This document shows positions 27,528-35,835 of a DNA stretch of 64,000 nucleotides, one piece after another; within the stretch, counting starts at the first letter, position 1; every line of letters begins with the position of its first letter. The stretch is from Salipiger pentaromativorans (GTDB lineage Bacteria > Pseudomonadota > Alphaproteobacteria > Rhodobacterales > Rhodobacteraceae). The stretch is taken from positions 310,001-374,000 of the forward strand of contig NZ_JAMDHK010000002.1 of assembly GCF_024721115.1 (NCBI RefSeq). The letters are read 5' to 3'. Both the position numbers and the translations under genes were made by a program. The notes beneath the pieces were generated by a model, which saw only the letters and a program-made list of their open reading frames with translations, had not been told where the DNA came from and ran no database searches.

Positions 27528-29246
27528 ATGACGCGAGACTTTTCACGGCTTTTCAAACCGCGCTCGATCGCTTTGATCGGGGCCGCGGCCTGGTGCTCGG
27601 GTGTGATCGCGAATTTGCGCGCGATGGGCTTTGTCTGGGACATCTGGCCGGTGGTGCCCGGCGAAAGCGCCGTGGACGGGGTGCGCGCCTTCGAATCCAT
27701 CGAGCGCCTGCCGGCGCCGCCGGATGTGGGGTTTGTCTGTCTCGACGGCGCGGAGGCGGTCACGGCGGTTGCGGCGCTGGCGCGCAGGGGCGCCGGGGCG
27801 GCGCTGTGCCAGGGCATGGCCGATCCGGCCGCGCTGGCCGAAGCGGCGGGGCGGATGCTGCTCTTGGGCCCCGGCTGCCACGGCTTCGTGAGCGCTATGG
27901 AGCGCGCCGCGATCTGGGAGGGCCCGTTGGGGCTGCGCCCGGTGAAACGCGGCGTGGCGCTGCTGGCGCGCAGTGCCAGTCTCGCGCAAAGCCTGTCGAT
28001 GCAGCGCCGGGGGCTGCCGATCGCCTGTGTGGCGGTGGCCGCGCCGGGGCCGGCGCAGACCGGCATGGCGCGTCTGGGTGCGGCGCTGCTTCAGGACGAC
28101 CGGATCACTGCGCTGGGGCTTCAGGCCGAGGATCTGGGCGATCCGGAGGCGTTTCTGGCGCTGGCGCAGGTGGCGGAACGGCTGGGCAAACCGGTGATCG
28201 TGCTGCGCGCCGGCGAAGAGCCGGGGGCGGCGGCGCTGATCGCGCGCGCTGGTATGGCGCGGGTCCGCAGCCCCGAGGCGCTGCTCGAGGCGCTGAAGAT
28301 CCTGCATGTGATGGGCGCGCTGCCGGCGAATGCGCTGGCGGCGCTGTCCTGCTCGACCGGCACGGCGCAGCTTGTGCGCGATCTGGCCGCCGCGCAGGGG
28401 CTGCGCTTTCCGCCGTTTTCCGAAGCCCAGCGCCGCGCGCTTGCCGACGATCTGGGTCCGGGCGTGGCGCTGGAGAATCCGCTCGATTGCAGCGCCGCCG
28501 TGGGCCGCCCGGCGCCGCGCATGGCGCGGATCTTTGCCGAGGTGATGTCGGGCGGCGCGGTGCTGACGCTTGCGGTGCTCGACTGCCCGCGCGAGGACCG
28601 CTGCGATGACGAGACCTGGCAGCGCGTGGCCGAGGCCGCTGCGGCGGCGCGGGCGCGGGTGGGCATGCCGCTGGCCATGATCTCGACCCTGCCCGAGGGC
28701 CTGCCCGAAGCGCGGGCCGAGGCGCTCATGGGGCAGAGGCTGATTCCGCTGGCCGGGCTTTCGGCGGCGCTCGAGGCGCTGGCCGCCTGCGTCGCGCTTG
28801 GCGGGCCGCTGCGGCGTCCGGCGCCGCTCTTCATGCCGGCGCAGGGCGCCGGGGCCGGCCTGCCGGCGCCCGATCCGGCGCAGGCGGCTGCCACGCTTGC
28901 GGCGCAGGGGCTCGAGCTTTTGCCGCCGGGGACGGAGCCGGAGGGCCCGGCGCTGGCGCTGCACCTCTCCGCCGACGCGGCCTATGGCTATGTGCTGACC
29001 TTCCGCATGGGGGCGACGCAGGTCTCGGGCCTGCTGCCGCTGCGCCGCGAGGAGGCCCGGACGCTGCTGTCCGGGCTGCCGCTCTCGGAGGAGGATGTGG
29101 CGGCGGTTGTTCCCGCGCTGCTCTCGGTGCAGGATTACGTCATCGCCCAGAAAGGGACGGTGGCCGAGCTGGAGCTCGGGTTCCGCCCGGGCTCGCGCGG
29201 CCGGGCACTGGCCAGCGGGTTGCGCATTCGCGCGGCGGGCGGCTGA
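27528..29246 (+). CDS. NDP-forming acyl-CoA synthetase-like protein, lacking ATP-grasp
   Basis: 572 residues. Starts with a CoA-binding Rossmann domain (LFKPRSIALIGAAAW) followed by two succinyl-CoA-ligase-like flavodoxin domains (LLGPGCHGFVS; later LENPLDCSAAVGRPAP). Full-length acetate--CoA ligases are about 700 residues with an SHTG phospho-histidine motif and a C-terminal ATP-grasp domain. Here the SHTG stretch is absent and only about 100 residues follow the second domain, so ligase activity is doubtful. It precedes a glycerate kinase by 24 nt, so the two are probably co-expressed. Confidence 0.75.
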   Translation: MTRDFSRLFKPRSIALIGAAAWCSGVIANLRAMGFVWDIWPVVPGESAVDGVRAFESIERLPAPPDVGFVCLDGAEAVTAVAALARRGAGAALCQGMADPAALAEAAGRMLLLGPGCHGFVSAMERAAIWEGPLGLRPVKRGVALLARSASLAQSLSMQRRGLPIACVAVAAPGPAQTGMARLGAALLQDDRITALGLQAEDLGDPEAFLALAQVAERLGKPVIVLRAGEEPGAAALIARAGMARVRSPEALLEALKILHVMGALPANALAALSCSTGTAQLVRDLAAAQGLRFPPFSEAQRRALADDLGPGVALENPLDCSAAVGRPAPRMARIFAEVMSGGAVLTLAVLDCPREDRCDDETWQRVAEAAAAARARVGMPLAMISTLPEGLPEARAEALMGQRLIPLAGLSAALEALAACVALGGPLRRPAPLFMPAQGAGAGLPAPDPAQAAATLAAQGLELLPPGTEPEGPALALHLSADAAYGYVLTFRMGATQVSGLLPLRREEARTLLSGLPLSEEDVAAVVPALLSVQDYVIAQKGTVAELELGFRPGSRGRALASGLRIRAAGG

Positions 29247-29270
29247 GGACGCAGACAAAGGACAGGCGGA

Positions 29271-30542
29271 ATGCAGGATGAACGGGCCTTTCTGACCGGG
29301 CTTTTTGAGGCCGCGGTCGCAGCTGCCGACCCCGAGCTGGCGTTGCGCTCGGCCCTGCCGGCGCGGCCCCGGGGGCGCACGGTGGTGATCGGGCTCGGCA
29401 AGGGGGCGGCGCAGCTTGCGGCCGCGTTCGAACGGCTCTGGGACGGCCCGGTCGAGGGGGTGGTGGTGACGCGCTACGGCTACGCAACGCCCTGCCGCTC
29501 GCTGCGGGTGATGGAGGCCGCGCATCCGGTGCCCGACGCGGCGGGTCTGGAGGCCAGTGCGGCGCTGTTCGACGCGGTGTCGGGGCTGACCGAGGAGGAT
29601 CTGGTGGTGGCGCTGGTCTGCGGCGGCGGTTCGGCCCTGCTGCCGGCCCCGCCCGAGGGGCTGACGCTGGAGGACGAGCAGGCGCTGAACACCGCGCTGC
29701 TGGCCTCGGGGGCGCCGATCGGGGTGATGAATGCGATCCGCAAACACGCCAGCCGGATCAAGGGCGGGCGGCTCGCGGCGGCCTGTGCGCCGGCCAAGGT
29801 CGTGAGCCTGATCGTCTCGGACGTGCCGGGGGACGATCCGGCGCAGGTCGCTTCGGGGCCCACGGTGCCGGATTCGGTCGATGCGGCGGCGGCGCTGGGG
29901 ATGATCGACGCCTGGAACATCGCGCTGCCCGAGCGGGTGTTGGCGCATATACGCAGCGCCGCCTCTGCCGCGCCGGCGCCGGAGGACCCCCGTTTCGCGG
30001 GCAACGAGGTGCATGTGGTGGCCTCGGCGCGGCTGTCCTTGGAGGCGGCGGCGCGCGCGGCCGAGGCGGCGGGCGTGCCTGCGGCGATCCTATCGGACGC
30101 CATCGAGGGCGAGGCACGCGATGTCGGTCTGGTGCATGCGGCCATCGCCCGCGAGGTGGTGGCGCGGGGGCGGCCCTTTGCGGCGCCGGTGGTGCTGCTC
30201 TCGGGCGGCGAGACCACGGTGACGCTGCGCGGCGCGGGCGGGCGCGGCGGGCGCAACACCGAGTTCCTGCTGGCCTTCGTGCATGCGATCGACGGGGTGG
30301 CGGGGATTTCGGCTCTGGCGGCGGATACGGACGGGATCGACGGCACCGAAGACAATGCCGGAGCCTTTGCCGATGGCGCCATGGCGGCGCGGCTGCGGTC
30401 GGGGGGGGAGGATGCGATGACGGCGCTCTCCCGCAATGACGCCTGGAGCGCCTTCGACCGGCTGGAGGCGCTGTTCGTGCCAGGGCCGACGGGGACGAAT
30501 GTCAACGATTTCCGGGCGATCCTGATCACGCCGGAAAGGTGA
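29271..30542 (+). CDS. glycerate 2-kinase, MOFRL/type II
   Basis: 423 residues of the DUF4147-MOFRL family. Blocks: VVIGLGKGAAQLAAAFE, VRTR-like VVVTRYGYATPCR, VCGGGSALLPAP, NAIRKHASRIKGGRLA, SDVPGDDPAQVASGPTVPD (residues about 184-202) and the MOFRL domain LLSGGETTVTLRG with GRGGRNTEFLLA. It phosphorylates D-glycerate to 2-phosphoglycerate, feeding serine-cycle, glyoxylate or tartrate/hydroxypyruvate routes into glycolysis. Sometimes misnamed hydroxypyruvate reductase (TtuD). Confidence 0.92.
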   Translation: MQDERAFLTGLFEAAVAAADPELALRSALPARPRGRTVVIGLGKGAAQLAAAFERLWDGPVEGVVVTRYGYATPCRSLRVMEAAHPVPDAAGLEASAALFDAVSGLTEEDLVVALVCGGGSALLPAPPEGLTLEDEQALNTALLASGAPIGVMNAIRKHASRIKGGRLAAACAPAKVVSLIVSDVPGDDPAQVASGPTVPDSVDAAAALGMIDAWNIALPERVLAHIRSAASAAPAPEDPRFAGNEVHVVASARLSLEAAARAAEAAGVPAAILSDAIEGEARDVGLVHAAIAREVVARGRPFAAPVVLLSGGETTVTLRGAGGRGGRNTEFLLAFVHAIDGVAGISALAADTDGIDGTEDNAGAFADGAMAARLRSGGEDAMTALSRNDAWSAFDRLEALFVPGPTGTNVNDFRAILITPER

Positions 30543-30554
30543 GACCCCGGGAAG

Positions 30555-30577
30555 CGGCGGGTCTTCCGGACCCGCCG
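30555..30577 (+). terminator. terminator-like hairpin after glycerate kinase
   Basis: Nine-base stem CGGCGGGTC / GACCCGCCG with a 5-nt loop, starting 12 nt after the glycerate kinase stop. No clear U-run follows, so termination may be weak. Confidence 0.45.
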
Positions 30578-30611
30578 AACCAGGGCCGATTTCGAGAACC
30601 CTTCGGGGAAA

Positions 30612-30630
30612 GGTGGGCAAATTGCCCACC
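30612..30630. repeat. 19-nt palindrome, dispersed repeat copy 1
   Basis: Inverted repeat GGTGGGCAA / TTGCCCACC around one base, in the spacer between the convergent glycerate kinase and MobA-like genes. Read on the minus strand, 23 nt (30612-30634) are identical to the plus-strand copy at 51322-51344. It may serve as a two-way terminator here. Confidence 0.8.
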
Positions 30631-30635
30631 CTACC

Positions 30636-31241
30636 TCAGACCGCCGCCTGCGCCGCCTCCCAGTCGCGCCAGGCTTCGGGGGTGTCGAGATCGGTCAGGG
30701 CGCGGCGTCCCGGCAGCGGCGCATGGCGCACCCGATGCGCATTGGCGGCCAGGATCGCCTTTGCCCCCATATCGCCGCTGAGCGTCAGCAGCGCCGAGAA
30801 GCAATCGGCGGGGAACAGCACCGGATGGCCCGGCGTGCCGTCCTCGGCGGTGGCCTGCTGGATCGTCGGGCGCGGGACCGACCGGAACGCGGCGATGACG
30901 CTGGCGATGTCCTCGGAGGTGATCTCGGGCATGTCCGCGGGCAGGATCATCACCCCGTCGAGTCCCGGCGGCAGAAAGCCCACCCCGCGCCGCAGCGACG
31001 AGGACATGCCCAGGTCGGCATCGGGCACCTCGACGACCTGCACCGGCAGGCCGCGCAGCGCCTGCGCGCGCGGGTGCTGGTGGCCCGGCAGGGCGACGGT
31101 GACGTGATCCGCGGCGGCAAGCGCGCATTCGGCCTGGCGACGCAACAACGGTAAGCCTCCGACATCCATCAGAAGCTTATCGGTCCCGCGCATCCGGCGA
31201 CTGGCACCGGCAGCGGGAATCAGAACAGCGATTCCTCCCAT
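30636..31241 (-). CDS. MobA-like nucleotidyltransferase (molybdopterin cytidylyltransferase type)
   Basis: 201 residues. N-terminal nucleotide-binding loop VLIPAAGASRRMRGTDKLLM, then LGMSSSLRRGVGFLP, the metal-binding VMILPADMPEIT, and TPGHPVLFPADCFSALLTL (residues about 139-157) correspond to the MocA/MobA-like NTP transferase fold. It likely transfers CMP (or GMP) to the molybdenum cofactor for xanthine-oxidase or DMSO-reductase type enzymes; no molybdoenzyme gene is adjacent. Divergent from the cysteine-rich peptide gene. Confidence 0.83.
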   Translation of the reverse strand: MGGIAVLIPAAGASRRMRGTDKLLMDVGGLPLLRRQAECALAAADHVTVALPGHQHPRAQALRGLPVQVVEVPDADLGMSSSLRRGVGFLPPGLDGVMILPADMPEITSEDIASVIAAFRSVPRPTIQQATAEDGTPGHPVLFPADCFSALLTLSGDMGAKAILAANAHRVRHAPLPGRRALTDLDTPEAWRDWEAAQAAV

Positions 31242-31369
31242 GGCGGCCCTTATATCCGAGTTTCGGCAACCTGCGCGTGTTTTTTCATGACGCTAGGGCA
31301 AAGACGCTTGTTGCTTTGTTAACGTTTGTTCAATTTTGCCACGGTGGCGCGGAAGCGGGAGGGGGACGG

Positions 31370-31603
31370 ATGCGAACACTGACGCTGAATTTGCTTGCGG
31401 CACTGATCCTGGTGCCGCTGCCCATGCAGGCCGGAGCCGGCCCGGCCCTTGGGCTGCGGGAGCGGGTCATGGCGCTTCAGACAGGGCAGGTGGAGCCTGC
31501 CGCCTGCTGCAAGCTCTGTAGGAAGGGCAAGGCCTGCGGGGACAGTTGCATCAGCCGCGACAAGGTCTGTCACAAGGCGCCGGGCTGCGCCTGCGACGGT
31601 TGA
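31370..31603 (+). CDS. secreted cysteine-rich micro-protein
   Basis: 77 residues. A signal peptide (about 1-22, ending in QAGAGP) is followed by a mature chain of about 55 residues with a cysteine cluster: CCKLCRKGKACGDSCISRDK, then KVCHKAPGCACDG. Eight cysteines in 30 residues suggest disulfide bonds or metal binding in the periplasm. GGGAGGGGGACG precedes the ATG at 31370. Similar short Cys patterns are scattered in proteobacteria without a known role (memory, not searched). Confidence 0.75.
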   Translation: MRTLTLNLLAALILVPLPMQAGAGPALGLRERVMALQTGQVEPAACCKLCRKGKACGDSCISRDKVCHKAPGCACDG

Positions 31604-31607
31604 CCAC

Positions 31608-32939
31608 TCACTCCGCGACGAGGCCCAGCGGCCGGACCCGCAGCCGGGTGATGCGGTTGTTCTCGCGCTCCATCACCTCGAAGCGGAAGCCGTGGAAGCT
31701 GAATCGCTGCCCGGGGGTCGGGATCATCTGCGCCTCGTGAATCACCAGCCCGGCGATGGTGTTGGCCTCGTCGTCGGGCAGCGACCAGTCGGTGGCGCGG
31801 TTGAGATCGCGGATCGTCATGGCACCGTCGAGCCAGTACCAGCCATCCTCCCCGGCCTTGACCTGATGCTCGGCGTCGGGGTCGTGCTCGTCGGTGATCT
31901 CGCCGACGATCTCCTCGAGGATGTCCTCGAGCGTGATCAGCCCTTCGAGCGAGCCGTATTCGTCCACCACCAGCGCAAAATGCGTGTGCTTGCGCAGGAA
32001 GTTGCGCATCTGGTCGGCCAGCGTGGTGGTGTCGGGCACGAAATAGGGCTTCATCATCACATCGGCGATGCGGAACTCGTCCAGCGCCTCGAAGCCCCGG
32101 TCGCCCGCCTTGGCCATGGTCTCGTACATGGCGCGCATGAGATCCTTGGCATGGGCCATGCCGATGATGTTCTCGGGTTCGCCCTTGAACACCGGCAAGC
32201 GGGTGTAATTGCTGTTCAGGCATTGTTGCAGGATGGCGCGGGGCTCGCTTTCGGCGTCGATCATCTCGATTCCCGAGCGGTGCAGCATGATCTCCTCGAC
32301 GGTGCGCTCGCCGAGATCGAGCGCGCCGAGGATCCGGTCGCGGTCTTCCTTCTCGACCACGCCTTCGGAATGGCCGAGCTGCAGCGCGCCGGCGATCTCC
32401 TCGCGCACCGCGAGGATCTGGCTGTCGGGATCGGTCTGCACTCCGAAGAGGCGCAGCATCAGGCGCACGAAGGCGCGGATCGCGGCGACGACGGGGGCGA
32501 AGACGCGGATCACCATCGAGATCGGCGTGGCCACGCGCGAGGCCGCCTGTTCCGGGTTGGTGATGGCATAGGTCTTGGGCAGCACCTCGGCGAAGATCAG
32601 CACCAGCAGCGTCATGATCAGCGTTGCCAGCGCCACGCCGCTATCGCCGAAAAGCGTGGTGAAAAGCGCGGTGGCCAGCGAGGTGGCGAGGATGTTGACG
32701 AGGTTGTTGCCCAGCAGCACGGAGCCGATGAGCCGCTCGTTGTCCTCGGTGATCTTCAGCGCGGTCTCGGCGCCTTTCGAGCCGCGGTCCTGCGCGGCGC
32801 GCAGCTTGCCGCGCGAGGCGGCGGTCAGCGCGGTTTCCGAACCCGAGAAGAAGGCCGAGAGCAGGATCAGCACCAGGATCGCCCCGGCGGTGATCCAGAG
32901 CGTGGCATCGGTGGTGGCGGCAGTTGCGGTGGCGTCCAT
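31608..32939 (-). CDS. CorC/HlyC-type transporter (DUF21, CBS pair, CorC_HlyC)
   Basis: 443 residues. An N-terminal DUF21 region with about three or four membrane helices (WITAGAILVLILLSAFFSGS at 14-33, then NLVNILATSLATALF), a CBS pair in the middle (RTVEEIMLHRSGIEMIDAES; IADVMMKPYFVPDTTTLADQ) and the C-terminal transporter-associated domain (WYWLDGAMTIRDLNRATDW). Members are implicated in Mg2+/Co2+ efflux or envelope stress; older names call them hemolysins without evidence of toxin activity. It lies downstream of xerD. Confidence 0.92.
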   Translation of the reverse strand: MDATATAATTDATLWITAGAILVLILLSAFFSGSETALTAASRGKLRAAQDRGSKGAETALKITEDNERLIGSVLLGNNLVNILATSLATALFTTLFGDSGVALATLIMTLLVLIFAEVLPKTYAITNPEQAASRVATPISMVIRVFAPVVAAIRAFVRLMLRLFGVQTDPDSQILAVREEIAGALQLGHSEGVVEKEDRDRILGALDLGERTVEEIMLHRSGIEMIDAESEPRAILQQCLNSNYTRLPVFKGEPENIIGMAHAKDLMRAMYETMAKAGDRGFEALDEFRIADVMMKPYFVPDTTTLADQMRNFLRKHTHFALVVDEYGSLEGLITLEDILEEIVGEITDEHDPDAEHQVKAGEDGWYWLDGAMTIRDLNRATDWSLPDDEANTIAGLVIHEAQMIPTPGQRFSFHGFRFEVMERENNRITRLRVRPLGLVAE

Positions 32940-33036
32940 TGTCTCGTGTTTTTCCGTGTGTCCGGGTGGTTATGGGGTGCGTGCCGGTCGGGATCAAGGG
33001 CGGCGGCGCCTGCGGGCGCCGCGCCGGGGCCGGGGG

Positions 33037-33082
33037 GCAAAAGTTTTCGAAAACTTTTGCAAATTTCTTCGAAGAAATTTGC
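33037..33082. repeat. two overlapping perfect 24-nt palindromes
   Basis: Positions 33037-33060 are a perfect palindrome centred on TTTTCGAAAA; positions 33059-33082 are a second one centred on CTTCGAAG. They share the GC at 33059-33060. Together they form a 46-nt double cruciform, AT-rich in an otherwise GC-rich spacer, 9 nt downstream of the xerD stop. It could act as a terminator for xerD or be a dispersed repeat. Confidence 0.85.
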
Positions 33083-33090
33083 CGCGCCGA

Positions 33091-34017
33091 TCAGTCGCGG
33101 GCGAGCGGGTGGTGATCGAGCACCAGCTCCTTGAGCCGTTCCTCGAGAACATGGGTGTAGATCTCGGTGGTGGCCACATCCGCATGGCCCAGGAAGGTCT
33201 GGATCGCCCGCAGATCGGCGCCGTTCTGAAGCAGATGGGTGGCGAAGGCATGGCGCAGCGTGTGCGGCGTGACCTTGGCCGGCGACACCCCGGCGCCGAC
33301 CGCGATCTCCTTGATCAGCAGGTAGAAGGCGTGGCGGGTCAGATGACCGGCCTTGCCGCGCGACGGGAAGAGATGCAGCGACGCGGGTTTGCCTTTGCTG
33401 CGGTTCAGCTCGTCCTGCGCGTCGCGGCGCAGCAGCCAGGCGGCCAGCGCGGCGCGGGCCGGCGGCGAGAGTGGCACCATGCGTTCCTTGCCGCCCTTGC
33501 CCCGGATCAGCAGCATGCGCGGGTCGCCGCGCGCCGCCGACACCGGCAGCGTCACCAGCTCGGTCACCCGCATGCCGGTGGCGTAGAGAAGCTGCATCAG
33601 GCAGGTGTTGCGCAGCCGGTCGTCGGCGGTCCGGCCATGGGTTTCCGCCGCCGCGAGCAGCCGGTCGACCTCGTCCACCGAGAGCGTCTTGGGCAGGCGC
33701 TTGGGCTTGCCCGGCCCCGAGATCTGCACGGCGGGGTTGTCGCTCCGCAGCCCTTCCTCGAAGGCGAAGCGGTAAAGCTGCTTGATCGAGGAGAGCCGCC
33801 GCGCGCGGGTCGAGACCGCCAGCCCCTGCGCCTCGCAATCCACCAGATAGGCCTCGACATCCGCGCGCGCGGCATCGTCGAGCCCCAGCCCGCGTGCCGT
33901 CAGCCAGCCCGAGAAATCCGTCAGATCGCGGGCATAGGCGGCGGTGGTGTTGTCGGCGGCGCCGCGTTCGGCGGCCTGTGCCTCGAGAAACCCGCCGATC
34001 CAATGCGCGGCGCTCAT
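33091..34017 (-). CDS. xerD: site-specific tyrosine recombinase XerD
   Basis: 308 residues. N-terminal SAM-like DNA-binding core (residues about 1-100) and catalytic domain with all active-site residues: R150 (ATGMRVTEL), Lys in the RGKGGKERM hairpin, H252 and R255 (HTLRHAF), H278 (LGHAD) and Y287 (TEIYTHV). With XerC it resolves chromosome dimers at dif. It is translationally coupled to the upstream gene (ATGA overlap at 34014-34017). No mobile-element context, so a housekeeping XerD rather than an integrase. Confidence 0.93.
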   Translation of the reverse strand: MSAAHWIGGFLEAQAAERGAADNTTAAYARDLTDFSGWLTARGLGLDDAARADVEAYLVDCEAQGLAVSTRARRLSSIKQLYRFAFEEGLRSDNPAVQISGPGKPKRLPKTLSVDEVDRLLAAAETHGRTADDRLRNTCLMQLLYATGMRVTELVTLPVSAARGDPRMLLIRGKGGKERMVPLSPPARAALAAWLLRRDAQDELNRSKGKPASLHLFPSRGKAGHLTRHAFYLLIKEIAVGAGVSPAKVTPHTLRHAFATHLLQNGADLRAIQTFLGHADVATTEIYTHVLEERLKELVLDHHPLARD

Positions 34018-35600
34018 CGCAACGCCCCTTCGTCTCCGAGGATCATCAGCTGGATCGCGGCGCGGCGCGCGGTGTCTTCCAGCCCGACGGCGCGCAGTGT
34101 GACCAGGGCATCGGTCAGGTCGCCGTGATTGCCCTCGGCACCGGCGGTGAACAGCGCCGTGGCGCGCAGGATGACCTCGCCCAGCCGGCGCTGGCGCAGC
34201 ATCTCGGCCAACGTGGCGGGCGGCGTGGCGCCCGCCCAGGCGCGGGCGATGGCGGCCTGTTGCGCCGCGTCCGGAAGCGGGTCGGGGGCCCGGCCCTGCG
34301 CGACGGCGGCGACCGTGGCCATCAGCCCGCGTTGCGGCGCCATCGCCCGGGCGGTGGTTTCGTATTCCTGCGACAGCAGCGCGGCGCGCTGCGCCAGCGC
34401 TCCGGCCCGGCCCTCGAGCGGCAGCGCCGCGAGCCGGGCGCCGAAGAGCCGCGCCATCGGCACGAGCAGCCCGGCGCTGCGCATCTGCGGCCAGGCCTTG
34501 AGCAGCGCCGGCCCGGCAAGATCGGCGCGGCCGCTCTCGAGCGCCGCCTCGAGGCTCTGGATCGCCGCGACGCGGTCCCAGACCCCGCCCGATGCGGCGG
34601 GTTTGCGGTCGGAATAAAGCCCCAGAAGCCGGTTCTCGGACAGCGCACCGCGCTGCGCCAGCCGCTCGGCGGCCAGCAGCTGCGCGCGCCAGCCGCTGGT
34701 GCCGCTGAGATCGGCGGCGGCGAAGGCGCGGGGCAGGGGCGGGGTGGGCAGCGCCTCGCCCATGGCTTCGAACAGCCGGAACTGTAGCGGTGTCGGTCGC
34801 GGCGGCGGCGGCACCGGCGCCGCGCCATCGGCCAGACCGGGGTCGAGAAACCGGGTGAGCAGCTCGGAGTCGCGCTCGCCGAGCTGGCCCAGCGCGCGTG
34901 CGGTGCCGAGCACGGTGGCGGCGTGGTCCCAGTCGCCGATCCGCGCATCGCAATAGATCCGCGTCGCCAGATCGTCGGACAGCGCCGGCTGGCGCTGCAG
35001 CGCCCGGCAGGGCGGTTCCTCGGCGCCCGACAGCAGCGCCAGATCGAACCAGCGGGTGAAGAGCGCCGGGCTTGCGGTGCCGCCGGCGCGGTCGACCAGC
35101 GCCAGACCGGGATCCACCGCGCCCTCGGCCAGCAGCCGGTCGAGCCGCGCCAGCAGCAGCGGCGCGCCGCTGCCCGAGCCGCGCGGGGCGTCGGCCTCGG
35201 CCAGAAGCAGGGTGAACAGCAGCGCCGAAAGCGCCGGCACCGCCGGATCGACGGCGCGGATCAGCGGCACGAGGACCTGCGCCTCGCTGGCCTGCCAGAG
35301 ACTGCGCGGCAGCCCTGTCGCGGACATGGGCAGCAGGCCCACCGCCTCGGGCGAGGGCGCGCCCAGCGGCTGTATCTCGACCTCGGGGCTGGTGCCGGAG
35401 CTGGCCACGGGCGGCTCGTCGAGCGGTCGCGGAAGCACGGGAAGCGCGCCGCCACCGGGCCGGGGCAGGGGTTGCAGAACCGCCGGTGCATTGGTCTCGC
35501 CACCGCCGTTCAGCCAGTCGATCGCCGAAATCGGATCCTGCGCCGCCAGCGGTGACGCGGCGGCGCTCAGCAGAACGACAAGGGCGGCCTTACTGCGCAT
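34014..35600 (-). CDS. secreted Ala/Leu-rich repeat-like protein, unknown function
   Basis: 528 residues. A signal peptide (MRSKAALVVLLSAAASPLAA) is cleaved near QDPISA; a Pro-rich linker (about 45-90) is followed by about 430 residues of regularly spaced Ala/Leu/Arg helices resembling a solenoid. No catalytic motif seen. It sits between a 49-residue membrane protein gene, overlapped by 11 nt, and xerD, overlapped by 4 nt. Likely periplasmic; the function is unknown. The longer frame to 35675 would cover the small upstream gene and is rejected. Confidence 0.75.
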   Translation of the reverse strand: MRSKAALVVLLSAAASPLAAQDPISAIDWLNGGGETNAPAVLQPLPRPGGGALPVLPRPLDEPPVASSGTSPEVEIQPLGAPSPEAVGLLPMSATGLPRSLWQASEAQVLVPLIRAVDPAVPALSALLFTLLLAEADAPRGSGSGAPLLLARLDRLLAEGAVDPGLALVDRAGGTASPALFTRWFDLALLSGAEEPPCRALQRQPALSDDLATRIYCDARIGDWDHAATVLGTARALGQLGERDSELLTRFLDPGLADGAAPVPPPPRPTPLQFRLFEAMGEALPTPPLPRAFAAADLSGTSGWRAQLLAAERLAQRGALSENRLLGLYSDRKPAASGGVWDRVAAIQSLEAALESGRADLAGPALLKAWPQMRSAGLLVPMARLFGARLAALPLEGRAGALAQRAALLSQEYETTARAMAPQRGLMATVAAVAQGRAPDPLPDAAQQAAIARAWAGATPPATLAEMLRQRRLGEVILRATALFTAGAEGNHGDLTDALVTLRAVGLEDTARRAAIQLMILGDEGALR

Positions 35601-35739
35601 CGAGCTCCACGGGCTGGCGAATCTCTGTCTGCGGCGGTGAAAAATCGGCGCCGAAGAACGGCCCCAGATATGCATAGCCCACCAACGCGATCCCGCCCAG
35701 GATCAGAAGGATGAACAGCCATTTGATGATACGTCCCAT
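35590..35739 (-). CDS. 49-residue single-pass membrane protein
   Basis: The peptide begins MGRIIKWLFILLILGGIALV, one transmembrane helix (about 6-28), followed by a short periplasmic tail ending in RQPVELDAQ. The stop overlaps the start of the secreted solenoid gene by 11 nt, which supports translation. An AGGA lies about 10 nt upstream of the ATG. It is transcribed away from aroK, sharing the 96-nt spacer. Function unknown; its position suggests it belongs with the secreted protein. Confidence 0.68.
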   Translation of the reverse strand: MGRIIKWLFILLILGGIALVGYAYLGPFFGADFSPPQTEIRQPVELDAQ

Positions 35740-35835
35740 ACGGTCGCTTGTCCTGCCTCGTGCCTTTTTCAGAACTTATACCTAGCCTTTTTGGCAAACT
35801 CACGTCATTCACGGCGTCAGGGGGCAGAATTGGCG

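Noticed and set aside
33091-34017. Phage or island integrase
   Set aside because: XerD-like length and active-site order with housekeeping neighbours; no att duplication, phage genes or adjacent tRNA.
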